Assembly: GCA_947493285.1 (NCBI GenBank)
Contig: CANLQH010000009.1
Coordinates: forward strand, 1-64,000
Length of the DNA stretch: 64,000 nucleotides
Direction: 5' to 3'
Origin: an uncultured Tenacibaculum sp.
GTDB taxonomy: Bacteria > Bacteroidota > Bacteroidia > Flavobacteriales > Flavobacteriaceae
The number at the start of each line of letters is the position of its first letter. The first letter of the stretch is position 1. Positions 28,293 through 37,838 of this stretch are shown here, one piece after another. The position numbers and the translations under genes are program-made. Under the pieces are notes generated by a model that searched no databases, was not told where the DNA came from, and saw nothing but the letters and a program-made list of their open reading frames with translations.

Positions 28293-30858
28293 ATATTCGT
28301 ATTTAATAGTATTTTTTATTGCCTTGTTAACGGCAAGTACACAAGCACAAAACACAACTCCTAAAGATAGCACATCTACAAATGGTGTTATTTCTTATGA
28401 AAAAGGAAAAGAATATATCTTAGGAGGAATATCTGTTACTGGATTACAAAAATTTAGTGAGCAAACTGTTAGAATTTACACTGGCTTAGTAAATGGACAG
28501 CCAATTAAATTGCCAGGAGATAAACTTACGAGTGCTATTAAAAAGCTATATGAAAGTAAGCAATTTAGTGATGTAGACGTTTATATCTCTAAATTAGATC
28601 AGAAAGCAAACACAGTTTATCTTCAATTTGATGTTACTGAGCTTCCACAACTATCTACTGTTAAAATATCAGGAGTAGGTAAATCAAAATCTAAAGAGCT
28701 TAAAAAGGAAACAGAGTTAAAAAAAGGCACAATGGTTACTGATAACCTAATTGTAACCACAAGAAACTACATTAAAAAGAAATACACCGATAAAGGGTTC
28801 TTAAAAACTAAGGTTTCTTTAAATACTAAAAAAGACACCTCTGATGTAAACACGGTTGATATGGATATTTTTATCGACAAAGGAGATCGTGTTAAAATCA
28901 AAGAAATAAATTTCACAGGAAACAAAGCTATGTCAGCAAGTGCTTTACGTGGCGCTATGAAAAACACAAAGCGAAAGTTTTTAGGTCGTTTTTGGAAGTC
29001 ATCAAAATACATTTTAGATGATTACAAAGCCGATTTAGAAAGTATTCTTGAAATGTATAGCGAAAAAGGATATCGTGATGCTAGAATTTTATCCGACAAA
29101 CTTACTTGGAATGATGACAATACTATAAATTTAGAAATCGAATTAGAAGAAGGTAGTCAATACCGTTTTGATGACATCCTTTTTATAGGTAACAAGAAAT
29201 ATACTGATGAGCAACTACATAACTTATTAAGGATTGATAAAGGGGATATCTACAATGGTAAAGTATTAAAAGAACGTATCTCTGGTGATGGAACACCAAC
29301 ATCTCAAGATATTCAAACTCTATACCACAACAATGGATATTTATTTTCTCAAGTAAATGCAATTGAAACAAAGGTTAAAAACGATTCTATTACTGTAGAA
29401 GTTCGTATTCGTGAAGACGAACCAGCAACAATTAAAAAAGTTACAGTTTCTGGTAATGAAAAAACAAATGACCATGTTATTTTTAGAGAGCTACGTGTAA
29501 AACCAGGTGATTTGTTTAGTAGACAAAATATTATTCGCTCTATTCGTGAAATTGGACAGTTAGGTTTCTTTGACGCTAATGTTACCCCTGATGTAAAACC
29601 AGATTACCAAAATAAAACAGCAGATATTGATTTTTCTGTAGTTGAAAAAGGAGGTAGTCAAATAGAACTACAAGGTGGTTATGGTGGTGGATCGTTTATT
29701 GGTACTTTAGGTCTATCCTTTAATAACTTTTCAATTAGAAACATTTTTAACAAAGAAGCTTACAAACCATTACCTATGGGTGACGGTCAAAAACTTTCAC
29801 TTCGTTTGCAAGCAAGTAGAACGTTTAACACTTATAGCTTTTCTTTTACTGAACCATGGCTAGGAGGCAAAACACCACAATCATTATCTTTTTCTGTTTA
29901 TTCATCAAACCAATATCGTTTTGATTTTCAAACAAACAAGGTAAACAGAAATGAAAGTTTAAGTATTATTGGAGCATCAATTGGTTTAGGCAAACGTTTA
30001 AGTTGGCCAGATGATTATTTCTCATTATCTCAAAACATTAGTTATCAAGGTATCGAATTACAAAATTATGGGTATAGAGTAGGCTCATCTAACGACATCA
30101 TCAACCAAGGAACATTAAATAATTTAGCATACACAGTAGCTTTAAGTAGAAACTCTGCTGGACCTAGTTTAATTTTTCCGTCATATGGATCTGAATTTAC
30201 AATTAGAGCGAAAGCAACCTTCCCATACTCTTTGGTAAATGGTAAAGATTATACTGAACCTGATAACCTTACTAATGATCAAAGACAAGCTTTTTTAGCT
30301 GACAAATACAAATGGTTAGAATACTATAAGTTATCTGCTAAAGGAAAATGGTATACATCATTATCTCAAAATAATAAACTAGTTTTAATGTCTAATTTTG
30401 AAATGGGGTACCTAGGCTCTTACAATAGTAAATTAGGACTAACTCCTGTAGAAAGGTATTTTGTAGGTGGAGATGGTATTGCGCAAGGTCAATTAGATGG
30501 TCGTGAAGTAATTGGTTTAAGAGGTTATGAGAACAATAGTCTTTCTTTGGGGCCAAATGGTCAAAACGAAGGTGGTGCTATTTACAATAAATTTCAAATG
30601 GAATTACGTTATTCTATAACCGATAAACCTTCTGCTTCAATATACACGTTAGGTTTTTTAGAAGCCGGTAATTCGTATAACAATTTTAGCGAATTTAACC
30701 CGTTTAAATTAAAACGATCAGCTGGATTAGGTGTACGTATATTCATGCCTGCATTTGGTTTACTAGGTATTGATTTCGCACATGGTTTCGACCCTTTGCC
30801 TGGACTAACTGAAAAATCTGGTTGGCAAACACATTTTATTATTGGAAGACAGTTCTAA
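28285..30858 (+). CDS. bamA: outer membrane protein assembly factor BamA
   Basis: Omp85-family insertase (about 857 aa) that folds beta-barrels into the outer membrane. I start it at ATG 28285, where a signal peptide begins (MNKYSYLIVFFIALLTASTQAQ); that ATG overlaps the end of uppS by 8 bases, giving translational coupling. Five POTRA repeats occupy about 45-450 (VTGLQKFSEQTVRIY, KISGVGKSK, KEINFTGNKAMS, ILFIGNKKYTDEQL, VTVSGNEKTNDHVI). The C-terminal barrel includes VGGDGIAQGQLDGREVIGLRGY and ends in an aromatic FIIGRQF. Confidence 0.96.
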   Translation: MNKYSYLIVFFIALLTASTQAQNTTPKDSTSTNGVISYEKGKEYILGGISVTGLQKFSEQTVRIYTGLVNGQPIKLPGDKLTSAIKKLYESKQFSDVDVYISKLDQKANTVYLQFDVTELPQLSTVKISGVGKSKSKELKKETELKKGTMVTDNLIVTTRNYIKKKYTDKGFLKTKVSLNTKKDTSDVNTVDMDIFIDKGDRVKIKEINFTGNKAMSASALRGAMKNTKRKFLGRFWKSSKYILDDYKADLESILEMYSEKGYRDARILSDKLTWNDDNTINLEIELEEGSQYRFDDILFIGNKKYTDEQLHNLLRIDKGDIYNGKVLKERISGDGTPTSQDIQTLYHNNGYLFSQVNAIETKVKNDSITVEVRIREDEPATIKKVTVSGNEKTNDHVIFRELRVKPGDLFSRQNIIRSIREIGQLGFFDANVTPDVKPDYQNKTADIDFSVVEKGGSQIELQGGYGGGSFIGTLGLSFNNFSIRNIFNKEAYKPLPMGDGQKLSLRLQASRTFNTYSFSFTEPWLGGKTPQSLSFSVYSSNQYRFDFQTNKVNRNESLSIIGASIGLGKRLSWPDDYFSLSQNISYQGIELQNYGYRVGSSNDIINQGTLNNLAYTVALSRNSAGPSLIFPSYGSEFTIRAKATFPYSLVNGKDYTEPDNLTNDQRQAFLADKYKWLEYYKLSAKGKWYTSLSQNNKLVLMSNFEMGYLGSYNSKLGLTPVERYFVGGDGIAQGQLDGREVIGLRGYENNSLSLGPNGQNEGGAIYNKFQMELRYSITDKPSASIYTLGFLEAGNSYNNFSEFNPFKLKRSAGLGVRIFMPAFGLLGIDFAHGFDPLPGLTEKSGWQTHFIIGRQF

Positions 30859-30871
30859 AACCTTACATTTG
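30842..30871 (+). promoter_or_regulatory. candidate ompH promoter inside end of bamA
   Basis: TTG at 30842-30844 and TACATTTG at 30864-30871 are 19 bases apart, about 50 bases before ompH. The TTACATTTGTAA palindrome with flanking AAAACC and GGTTTTTT may instead, or also, form a weak terminator hairpin. Confidence 0.45.
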
Positions 30872-30920
30872 TAATGTGTCCGGTTTTTTGGCACGGTTTT
30901 TTCTAAACACATTATACAAG

Positions 30921-31718
30921 ATGAAAAAAAACATTTTATCAATCGTTCTTTTACTTATTAGTAGTATTGTTGTCGCACAAAAAACACAACGCATTGCTTA
31001 TATCGACATGGAATATATCCTTCAAAATATACCTCAATATTTAGAAGCACAAAATTCATTAGATGCTAAAGTTGAAAAATGGAAGACAAAATTAGATAAA
31101 GAAGCTCGTGCTATCGAAATATTGAAAACTGATCTAATTAATGAAAAAGCCATTTTAACCAAAGATTTAATTGATGAACGTGAAGAAGACATTTTAATAA
31201 AAAAAGAATCTTTACGAAGATTAGAATCTCTTTACTTTGGACCTAATGGCGACATGTATAATTTAAGAAAGCAGTTAATACAACCTGTTCAAGATCAAGT
31301 ATACAATGCTGTAGAAACAATAGCAGCAAGAAAAAAATACGATTTTGTTTTTGATAAATCTAGCGAGTTGGTTATGCTATATTCTAACAAAAAACACGAT
31401 ATTAGCGACCTTATTGTAAAAATGATCAATATTGATCAAAAAAAGCAAGAAAAGAAAGACAAAATAGCAGCAAAAAAAGAATTACTTAAAAATGAAGGAT
31501 TAAGTGATGAACAAAAAGCTAGAATTAAAAGAAAAGAAGATTTAAAAAACAAAAAAGAAGCTGACAGACTAGCTAAAATAAAACTAATAGAAGAGAAAAG
31601 ACAGGCTAGATTAAAAGAAAGAGCTGCAAAAAGAAAATTATTATTAGAAAAGAAAGCTGCTCTAAAAAAAGCACAAGAAGAAGCTAAAAAGAAAAAAGAA
31701 ACAGAAGAAAACAAATAA
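30921..31718 (+). CDS. OmpH/Skp family periplasmic chaperone
   Basis: About 265 aa from ATG 30921, where the signal peptide MKKNILSIVLLLISSIVVAQ begins. The Skp-like body has QRIAYIDMEYILQNIPQYLEAQ and the long paired helices that form the jellyfish tentacles. After residue 170 there is a long Lys/Glu/Ala-rich tail (about 90 aa), unusual next to the shorter paralogue that follows. It lies directly downstream of bamA, as OmpH-type proteins usually do, and probably escorts unfolded outer membrane proteins. Confidence 0.9.
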   Translation: MKKNILSIVLLLISSIVVAQKTQRIAYIDMEYILQNIPQYLEAQNSLDAKVEKWKTKLDKEARAIEILKTDLINEKAILTKDLIDEREEDILIKKESLRRLESLYFGPNGDMYNLRKQLIQPVQDQVYNAVETIAARKKYDFVFDKSSELVMLYSNKKHDISDLIVKMINIDQKKQEKKDKIAAKKELLKNEGLSDEQKARIKRKEDLKNKKEADRLAKIKLIEEKRQARLKERAAKRKLLLEKKAALKKAQEEAKKKKETEENK

Positions 31719-31755
31719 ATCAAGAATAGAGAATACAAATTAAATTAAATTAAAG

Positions 31756-32265
31756 ATGAAACATTTTAAAACGTTATTATTAGTTGCAATTTTCACGATT
31801 GGATTAGGTGGTGTAGCGAGTGCTCAAAAAGTTGCACATATTAACACAGATAAATTATTAGCTGAAATGCCTGAAACAAAAGCTATGAAAGCAGAATTGG
31901 AAAAGCTTAATAAAACTTACCGTGATGATATTGAATCAATGTATAAAAAATTACAAGCTAAGGTTAAAAAATACGATGCTGAAGGAAAAAGTCAAACCCT
32001 AGAAGTTAATCAAAAAAGAGCTCAAGAAGTAAATCAAGAAAGACAATTAATTGCTCAAGCTGAACAAACTGCAGGGCAAGATATGCAAAAAAAATATCAA
32101 GAGAAAACTCTTCCTATTTTAAAGAAAGCTGAAGATGCAATTAAAGCTGTAGCTGCTGAAAAAGGGATTATCTATGTATTAGACGCTGCTCCTGGTAAAG
32201 GATTAATCGTTTACGATAAAGGAGAAGATATTTACAATGCTGTAAAGACTAAATTAGGTTTTTAA
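31756..32265 (+). CDS. skp: OmpH/Skp family periplasmic chaperone
   Basis: A 169-aa Skp-like chaperone with signal peptide (to about 22, VASAQ), the conserved VAHINTDKLLAEMPETKAMKA start and a C-terminal hydrophobic strand GIIYVLDAAPGKGLIVY. Length is typical for the family. It is the second tandem copy downstream of bamA, 37 bases after the first, and its transcript ends at the hairpin at 32287-32316. Confidence 0.93.
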   Translation: MKHFKTLLLVAIFTIGLGGVASAQKVAHINTDKLLAEMPETKAMKAELEKLNKTYRDDIESMYKKLQAKVKKYDAEGKSQTLEVNQKRAQEVNQERQLIAQAEQTAGQDMQKKYQEKTLPILKKAEDAIKAVAAEKGIIYVLDAAPGKGLIVYDKGEDIYNAVKTKLGF

Positions 32266-32286
32266 TAAAACTTAAAAATATATTTA

Positions 32287-32316
32287 AAAAATCCTGCTGA
32301 ATTCAGCAGGATTTTT
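32287..32316 (+). terminator. terminator after skp
   Basis: A perfect 30-base palindrome centred between 32301 and 32302, core ATCCTGCTGAATTCAGCAGG, flanked by A and T runs. It ends the uppS-bamA-ompH-skp transcript just before murI. Confidence 0.85.
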
Positions 32317-32330
32317 ATTTTTGTTATACT

Positions 32331-33125
32331 ATGAATACAGAACCTCAACAGCCTATAGGAATTTTTGACTCTGGAATTGGAGGAACCTCTATTTGGAAGG
32401 AAATTAATGCATTATTACCCAATGAAAGCACTATATACTTATCAGACAGTAAAAATGCACCTTATGGTCAAAAAACAAAAGAGGATATCATTAAATTATC
32501 GGTTAAGAATACAGAATTTTTAATTAATCAAGGTTGTAAAGTCATTGTTGTTGCTTGTAACACAGCTACAACCAATGCTATTGAATATTTAAGAGCTAAT
32601 TATAATATCCCATTCATAGGTATTGAGCCAGCTATAAAACCTGCCTCTATACAAACTAAAACTGGTGTTATTGGTATTCTTGCAACCAAAGGGACATTGA
32701 ACAGTAGCTTGTTTGAAAAAACTTCAGCAAACATCAATAACGATGTTAAGATTATAGAACAAATTGGTGAAGAATTAGTAGAACTTATAGAAAATGGCAA
32801 AATGTATTCTTCTAAAATGAATCAATTACTAGAAGAATACCTATCTCCAATGATATCAAAAAAATGCGATTATATTGTATTAGGATGTACACATTATCCA
32901 TATTTAGTTCCTCAAATAAGAGAAATTATTGGTAGTGATATAAAAATAATTGATTCTGGAGCTGCTGTTGCTAAGCAAACAAAGTCTATTTTAGTTAATA
33001 AAAACTTTTTAAACTCATCTGAAAATTCAGTAGAAAATACATTCTACATCAATAAAGAAAAAAACATACTAAATGATATCTTAAAAGAATATCAAAAAGT
33101 AAATATTAGCTATTTAGATTTTTAA
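32331..33125 (+). CDS. murI: glutamate racemase
   Basis: Racemase (264 aa) supplying D-glutamate for peptidoglycan. The two catalytic cysteines are seen in VVACNTATTNA and LGCTHYPYLVP, and the opening PIGIFDSGIGGTSIWKEI is diagnostic. Cytoplasmic. It is convergent with the PorP/SprF gene, and their stop codons abut without a spacer. Confidence 0.96.
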   Translation: MNTEPQQPIGIFDSGIGGTSIWKEINALLPNESTIYLSDSKNAPYGQKTKEDIIKLSVKNTEFLINQGCKVIVVACNTATTNAIEYLRANYNIPFIGIEPAIKPASIQTKTGVIGILATKGTLNSSLFEKTSANINNDVKIIEQIGEELVELIENGKMYSSKMNQLLEEYLSPMISKKCDYIVLGCTHYPYLVPQIREIIGSDIKIIDSGAAVAKQTKSILVNKNFLNSSENSVENTFYINKEKNILNDILKEYQKVNISYLDF

Positions 33126-34094
33126 TTAAAAACTTCCATTGATGTTTGGGCAAGCAGAAGCTCTACGTTTTCTACATAAAACATCAAAACCTAAAGATAT
33201 CTGATGGAAGCCTCCATTAGAAAAAACTACATCTCCAGATTGCTGTGTGTAAGTATAAGCAATCATCATTTTTTTATAATTTACACCTACTATTGGTGTT
33301 ATATAGTGTGCATCACCAAAAACACTACTATCAAAGCTTCTACGGTAAGATAAAGCTGCCCATAATTGAGTAGTATCAAAATTCTTATAAACTTTAAAAT
33401 TTAAATCTCCTATTTTTTCTCCTGTTTCATCTTTATATTGAAACATAAAAGATGGCTCAAACTGTACTTTATCTTTGTCTCCAAAAAAGTAACCAGCACC
33501 TAAGATATAGTTCCTAAGGTTTAATGATTCATAATTTGTATTGACATTATTTTTTGCTGACAAAAGAATGTTTTTCACAGTAAAATATGATGAAAAACCT
33601 TCATAGTGATATGCCATTCCAAAGTCTGCATTAAAGTAAAAATCGCTTTGAATAACCTGAGCTACATCTGGTGGATTACTCACAAATCTTGTTTGATCAA
33701 CTTCATTTTGAACCATAGACATAGATAAACCAAAAGATAATTGGTTAAATAAATTCTCATTACCCATATCTAAATGATACGCATATGTTCCTTGAATTCC
33801 TTTCTGTGAATGGTAACCATTTTTATCATTAAAAAGAACAAAACCATAACCTGCATTAGAATTCTCATTAAATTTAGCATGAAAACTTGCTGTTTGTAAA
33901 GACGGGGCATCTTTAACACCAAGCCATTGCTGACGAGCTGTTAAACGTAATTTACCACAATCTCCTACTCCTGCTGCGGCTGGATGCAATAAATAAACAT
34001 TATCAGATAAATAATCTGCATAAATAGGTAAAGTTTCCTGAGCACTAATATTAGATACTAATACTAAAAATAATAGTGTTATAATTCTTTTCAT
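33126..34094 (-). CDS. PorP/SprF family type IX secretion membrane protein
   Basis: Outer membrane protein of about 322 aa started at ATG 34094 (signal peptide MKRIITLLFLVLVSNISAQ); upstream codons would lie over the promoter. The mature start YADYLSDNVYLLHPAAAGV is the PorP/SprF hallmark, followed by alternating barrel strands and HQISLGFDVLC near the C-terminus. The family works with the Bacteroidota type IX secretion system in gliding or adhesin export. This one lacks an adjacent large adhesin gene. TATATTTG at 34126-34119 is a probable -7 element. Confidence 0.9.
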   Translation of the reverse strand: MKRIITLLFLVLVSNISAQETLPIYADYLSDNVYLLHPAAAGVGDCGKLRLTARQQWLGVKDAPSLQTASFHAKFNENSNAGYGFVLFNDKNGYHSQKGIQGTYAYHLDMGNENLFNQLSFGLSMSMVQNEVDQTRFVSNPPDVAQVIQSDFYFNADFGMAYHYEGFSSYFTVKNILLSAKNNVNTNYESLNLRNYILGAGYFFGDKDKVQFEPSFMFQYKDETGEKIGDLNFKVYKNFDTTQLWAALSYRRSFDSSVFGDAHYITPIVGVNYKKMMIAYTYTQQSGDVVFSNGGFHQISLGFDVLCRKRRASACPNINGSF

Positions 34095-34193
34095 ATGCTG
34101 AATTTGACAAATAGCCGTCAAATATAACCAAGAGCTACAAGAAAACTTGTTAATTTTAAAAAAAGTATGTTTATTATTTATCATTTTAACATA

Positions 34194-35033
34194 TTAGCGA
34201 TTTAATCTATAAACAGATGGTGTTTTCTTTTTCAATTCTTTGAATTTTCTATTAAAATTAGAGATATTTTTAAATCCAGATTTTTCTGAAACTTCAATTA
34301 TTGAATAATCTTTGTTTGATAATAATTTACATGCTTTTTCAACTCTCAATTCATTTAAAAAAGTAAAGTATGTTTTATTAGTTCGTTGCTTAAAATATCT
34401 ACAAAATGCATTTGATGTCATATTTGCAATCTCTGCTATGTCATACAATTCAATTTTTGTGCTAAAATTATTTAAAGTATAATCCATAACATCCCTCATC
34501 CTTTTCCCTTCATTATTTGTGTACTTTTTTTCATAAATGAAAGATGAAAGAGATTTAACCTCAGAATTCGAAATTAACCTCAGCATCTTTATAAAAACAA
34601 TAAACTTATCTAAATCCCTACTTTTTTTTAATTTCAAAAAGTACTTTCCTAACTCCTCCTTGTTATCCAAAACCTTAAAACTACTCTTGATATTGCTAAA
34701 AAAAGTTGTTAATTCTTTAAAGTCATCTAGCTCAAAAAAGGCTTCTCCAAAAGATGATTTAGTAAAAAAAAGTGAAATCATAAACGATTCTTTAATTACT
34801 GAAGCATCACTTTTAAAAACATGTGCTTGATTACCACCGATAGCAATTATATCATTTGATTTATATTCGCTTATTGTGTCACCTACTATCAAAGTTCCTT
34901 CACCTTTTACAACATAACATAATTGTATTTCTTCATGTTGATGTAGCTTATCATAAAAAAATGCCCCCCTATCTTCTTGATAAATTAACCCTAAATTTTT
35001 TGTTTTAGGTATTTCAAACGGTAAAACTTTCAT
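34194..35033 (-). CDS. AraC-family regulator of hydroxyproline genes (predicted)
   Basis: A 279-aa regulator with an N-terminal cupin-like sensor (HQHEEIQLCYVVKGEGTLIVGD) and a C-terminal AraC DNA-binding domain with two helix-turn-helix motifs (ELYDIAEIANMTSNAFCRYF and IIEVSEKSGFKNISNFNRKF). It is divergent from the hydroxyproline catabolic cluster with a 142-base gap, so it is the likely inducer-responsive activator. The ligand is inferred from context only. Confidence 0.9.
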   Translation of the reverse strand: MKVLPFEIPKTKNLGLIYQEDRGAFFYDKLHQHEEIQLCYVVKGEGTLIVGDTISEYKSNDIIAIGGNQAHVFKSDASVIKESFMISLFFTKSSFGEAFFELDDFKELTTFFSNIKSSFKVLDNKEELGKYFLKLKKSRDLDKFIVFIKMLRLISNSEVKSLSSFIYEKKYTNNEGKRMRDVMDYTLNNFSTKIELYDIAEIANMTSNAFCRYFKQRTNKTYFTFLNELRVEKACKLLSNKDYSIIEVSEKSGFKNISNFNRKFKELKKKTPSVYRLNR

Positions 35034-35109
35034 TGATGTTTTTTTAGCTAAACTATAGAATATTTACACATAAAAAGACAAAACATTAAAAATAAGATAA
35101 AATAGTATC

Positions 35110-35160
35110 AATCTGAGATAGATTACAATAATAAACAATCAACTATCAATTATAATTTTG
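35110..35160 (+). promoter_or_regulatory. hydroxyproline operon promoter/operator
   Basis: An inverted repeat AATCT-GAGAT-AGATT (35110-35124) precedes TAATTTTG (35153-35160), a -7 element 15 bases before ATG 35176. No TTG element stands at the normal distance, fitting a promoter that needs an activator such as the divergent AraC protein. Confidence 0.45.
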
Positions 35161-35175
35161 TATCAAAAAAACAGA

Positions 35176-36090
35176 ATGAGTATAAATTGGAAAGGTGTAA
35201 TGCCTGCAGTAACAACAAAATTTTCTAATAATGACACTTTAGACTTAAATATGTTTGAAGTAAATATTCAAGCACAATTAGAAGCTGGAGTGCATGGTAT
35301 TGTATTAGGAGGAACTTTAGGAGAAGCAAGTACTTTATTAGATGAAGAAAAAAGAACATTAACACAAACAACTGTAAATATTGTTAAAGGTAAAGTACCG
35401 GTATTAGTGAATATTGCAGAGCAAACTACCAAAGGTGCAATAAATGCTGCTCAAAAAGCAGAAGAAGATGGTGCTAAAGGATTAATGATGTTACCGCCAA
35501 TGAGATATAAGGCTGGAGATAGAGAAACGGTTGAATATTTTAAAGCTGTGGCTAACAATACTTCTTTACCTATAATGGTATACAATAACCCTGTAGACTA
35601 TAAAATTGAAGTCACATTAGATATGTTTAATGAATTATTAAAGTGTGACAATATTGAAGCTGTAAAAGAATCTACTAGAGATATATCTAATGTAACAAGA
35701 ATCAAAAATAATTTTGGAGATAGATTAAAGATAATGACTGGAGTAGACACCTTAGCCTTAGAAAGTTTATTAATGGGTGCAGATGGATGGATAGCTGGTT
35801 TAGTTTGTGCCTTCCCAAAAGAAACTGTCGCTATCTATGAATTACAAAAAGCAGGAAAAATAAAAGAAGCTTTAGAAATATATCGTTGGTTCTTACCATT
35901 GTTAGAGTTAGATATTAATTCTAAATTAGTACAAAATATTAAGTTAGCTGAAGTTGCTACAGGGATTGGAACAGAAAATGTTCGTGCTCCTCGTCTTCCG
36001 TTAATAGGTGAAGAACGCAAACAGGTTCTAAACGTAATTGAAACTGGCTTAAAAAACAGACCTACTTTACCCGATTATAAAAATTTGTAG
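35176..36090 (+). CDS. DapA/DHDPS-family lyase, predicted HypD deaminase
   Basis: A 304-aa class I aldolase-like TIM barrel of the dihydrodipicolinate synthase family. The start is ATG 35176. The motifs GGTLGEAST and YNNPVDYKIE are present, and the Schiff-base Lys is in IEAVKESTRD. Its neighbours are a 4-hydroxyproline epimerase, a FAD oxidase and an oxo-aldehyde dehydrogenase. The role is therefore probably deamination/dehydration of 1-pyrroline-4-hydroxy-2-carboxylate to 2-oxoglutarate semialdehyde, not lysine synthesis. First gene of the cluster. Confidence 0.87.
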   Translation: MSINWKGVMPAVTTKFSNNDTLDLNMFEVNIQAQLEAGVHGIVLGGTLGEASTLLDEEKRTLTQTTVNIVKGKVPVLVNIAEQTTKGAINAAQKAEEDGAKGLMMLPPMRYKAGDRETVEYFKAVANNTSLPIMVYNNPVDYKIEVTLDMFNELLKCDNIEAVKESTRDISNVTRIKNNFGDRLKIMTGVDTLALESLLMGADGWIAGLVCAFPKETVAIYELQKAGKIKEALEIYRWFLPLLELDINSKLVQNIKLAEVATGIGTENVRAPRLPLIGEERKQVLNVIETGLKNRPTLPDYKNL

Positions 36091-36095
36091 AATAT

Positions 36096-37685
36096 ATGCT
36101 TACAGGAAAAAACTACATTGGCAATAAAACATTAGCACAAGGAAATAAAACCTATAAAACATTTAACCCTGAATTAAATCAGGAAAATGAAACAGTTTTT
36201 ACCGAGGCTACTCAAGAAGAAATTAACGAAGCGGTTTCTTTAGCTTCAAAAGCTTTTAAAGAATTCAGAACTATTTCAGGAAAACAAAAAGCGTTGTTTT
36301 TAAATACAATTGCTGATGAAATTTTAGCTTTAGACGAACTACTTATTCAAACATATTGTTCTGAAACTGGTTTACCAGAAGGGCGCGCAAGGGGAGAAAG
36401 AGGAAGAACGGTGTATCAACTCCGTTCTTTTGCTGATTTAGTAGCCGAAGGTTCTTGGGTAGATGCTACAATTGATACAGCCATTCCAGATAGAGAACCA
36501 TTACCTAAGTCCGATATTAGAAAAATGAATATTCCTTTAGGACCTGTAGTTGTTTTTGGTGCAAGTAATTTTCCATTAGCATATTCTACTGCTGGTGGTG
36601 ATACTACTGCTGCATTTGCCGCTGGATGTCCAGTAATTGTTAAATCGCATCCTATGCATGCAGGAACTGGAGAATTAGTAGCTTCTGCTATTATTAATGC
36701 TGCTGAAAAAACGGGAATGCCAAATGGTGTTTTTTCAAATTTAAATTCTAGCGGAATAGAAGTTGGTCAACAATTAGTTTCTCATCTAGAAATAAAAGCT
36801 GTTGGATTTACAGGAAGTATTCGTGGTGGTAGAGCTTTATTAGATTTAGCAGCAAAACGCGAAGAACCAATTCCTGTCTTTGCAGAAATGGGGAGTGTAA
36901 ACCCTGTAATTATGTTACCTAAAGCTTTAAAAAATAGATCAGAAGATTTGGCAAATACATATGCTGGATCTATAGCTTTAGGAACTGGACAATTCTGTAC
37001 TAACCCCGGATTAATTTTAGGCGTAAAAGGAGATGATTTAACAAATTTCACCAATGCTTTAGCAAATAAGATTGTTGAAATAAATCCTTCTTGTATGCTA
37101 CATCCTAATATCGTAGCAGCCTATGAAAGCAACAAAGAAAAAGCAATTAATCAAAGTGGATTAATTGTAGTCGGAGGTTATGAGAATGAAGTGCAATCTA
37201 ACTATGCTACACAAATAATAACAACTGTAGAAGGAAAAACTTTTTTAGAAAACACAACACTACATCAAGAAGTGTTTGGACCTTTCTCAATGGTTGTACA
37301 ATGCGAAAATGTTAAGCAATTAGAACAAATTATTTCAGAATTAGAAGGACAATTAACAGGAACTATAATTTCTGATGATAACGAAGTTTCCGAATATCCA
37401 TCAGTAATCGCTACTTTACAAAATAGAGTTGGTAGAATTATTTTTAACGGAGTACCAACTGGCGTTGAAGTTTGTCCATCAATGGTACATGGAGGTCCAT
37501 ACCCTGCATCGACTGATAGTAGATTTACCGCTGTTGGAGTAAATTCAATTAAACGTTGGGTAAGACCTTTTAGTTATCAAGATTGGCCAAATAATTTTTT
37601 ACCTGATGAACTTAAAAATGAAAATCCGTTACAAATTTCACGTTCAGTTAACGGTAATTTTACAAAACAAGAAATAACATCATAA
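36096..37685 (+). CDS. aldehyde dehydrogenase, predicted 2-oxoglutarate semialdehyde DH
   Basis: A 529-aa NAD(P)-dependent aldehyde dehydrogenase of the KGSADH-III/AldH(NADP+) branch. It has VVFGASNFPLAYSTAGGDTT, VKSHPMHAGTGELV, the catalytic Glu in FAEMGSVNPV and Cys in GQFCTNPGL. It follows the lyase gene after 5 bases, so they are co-translated. It would oxidise 2-oxoglutarate semialdehyde to 2-oxoglutarate, the last step of hydroxyproline breakdown. Confidence 0.9.
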   Translation: MLTGKNYIGNKTLAQGNKTYKTFNPELNQENETVFTEATQEEINEAVSLASKAFKEFRTISGKQKALFLNTIADEILALDELLIQTYCSETGLPEGRARGERGRTVYQLRSFADLVAEGSWVDATIDTAIPDREPLPKSDIRKMNIPLGPVVVFGASNFPLAYSTAGGDTTAAFAAGCPVIVKSHPMHAGTGELVASAIINAAEKTGMPNGVFSNLNSSGIEVGQQLVSHLEIKAVGFTGSIRGGRALLDLAAKREEPIPVFAEMGSVNPVIMLPKALKNRSEDLANTYAGSIALGTGQFCTNPGLILGVKGDDLTNFTNALANKIVEINPSCMLHPNIVAAYESNKEKAINQSGLIVVGGYENEVQSNYATQIITTVEGKTFLENTTLHQEVFGPFSMVVQCENVKQLEQIISELEGQLTGTIISDDNEVSEYPSVIATLQNRVGRIIFNGVPTGVEVCPSMVHGGPYPASTDSRFTAVGVNSIKRWVRPFSYQDWPNNFLPDELKNENPLQISRSVNGNFTKQEITS

Positions 37686-37725
37686 AATTTAAGAATTTCT
37701 TTAGATAAGTAGAAAAAACAAATAG

Positions 37726-37733
37726 TAATTTTG
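37726..37733 (+). promoter_or_regulatory. possible internal -7 element
   Basis: TAATTTTG in the 153-base gap between the dehydrogenase and the epimerase gene resembles the element in front of the lyase gene. The epimerase and oxidase genes may form a second transcript. No TTG element or shared operator is clear. Confidence 0.35.
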
Positions 37734-37838
37734 CTTTGCTAAAGGGATTGAAAACAAAGCCGGCTTCGTTTTTATCGATTAGAGAAATTTTGAAGGGTTT
37801 TTTCTGAAAAAGAAAACAAGCTGGCGATTCAATTTAGC

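Noticed and set aside
31436..31738. Minus-strand ORF opposite the Lys/Glu-rich tail of OmpH
   Set aside because: It is the antisense of an AAA/GAA-rich coding tail, which automatically gives long Phe/Ser-rich frames; no promoter or homology.
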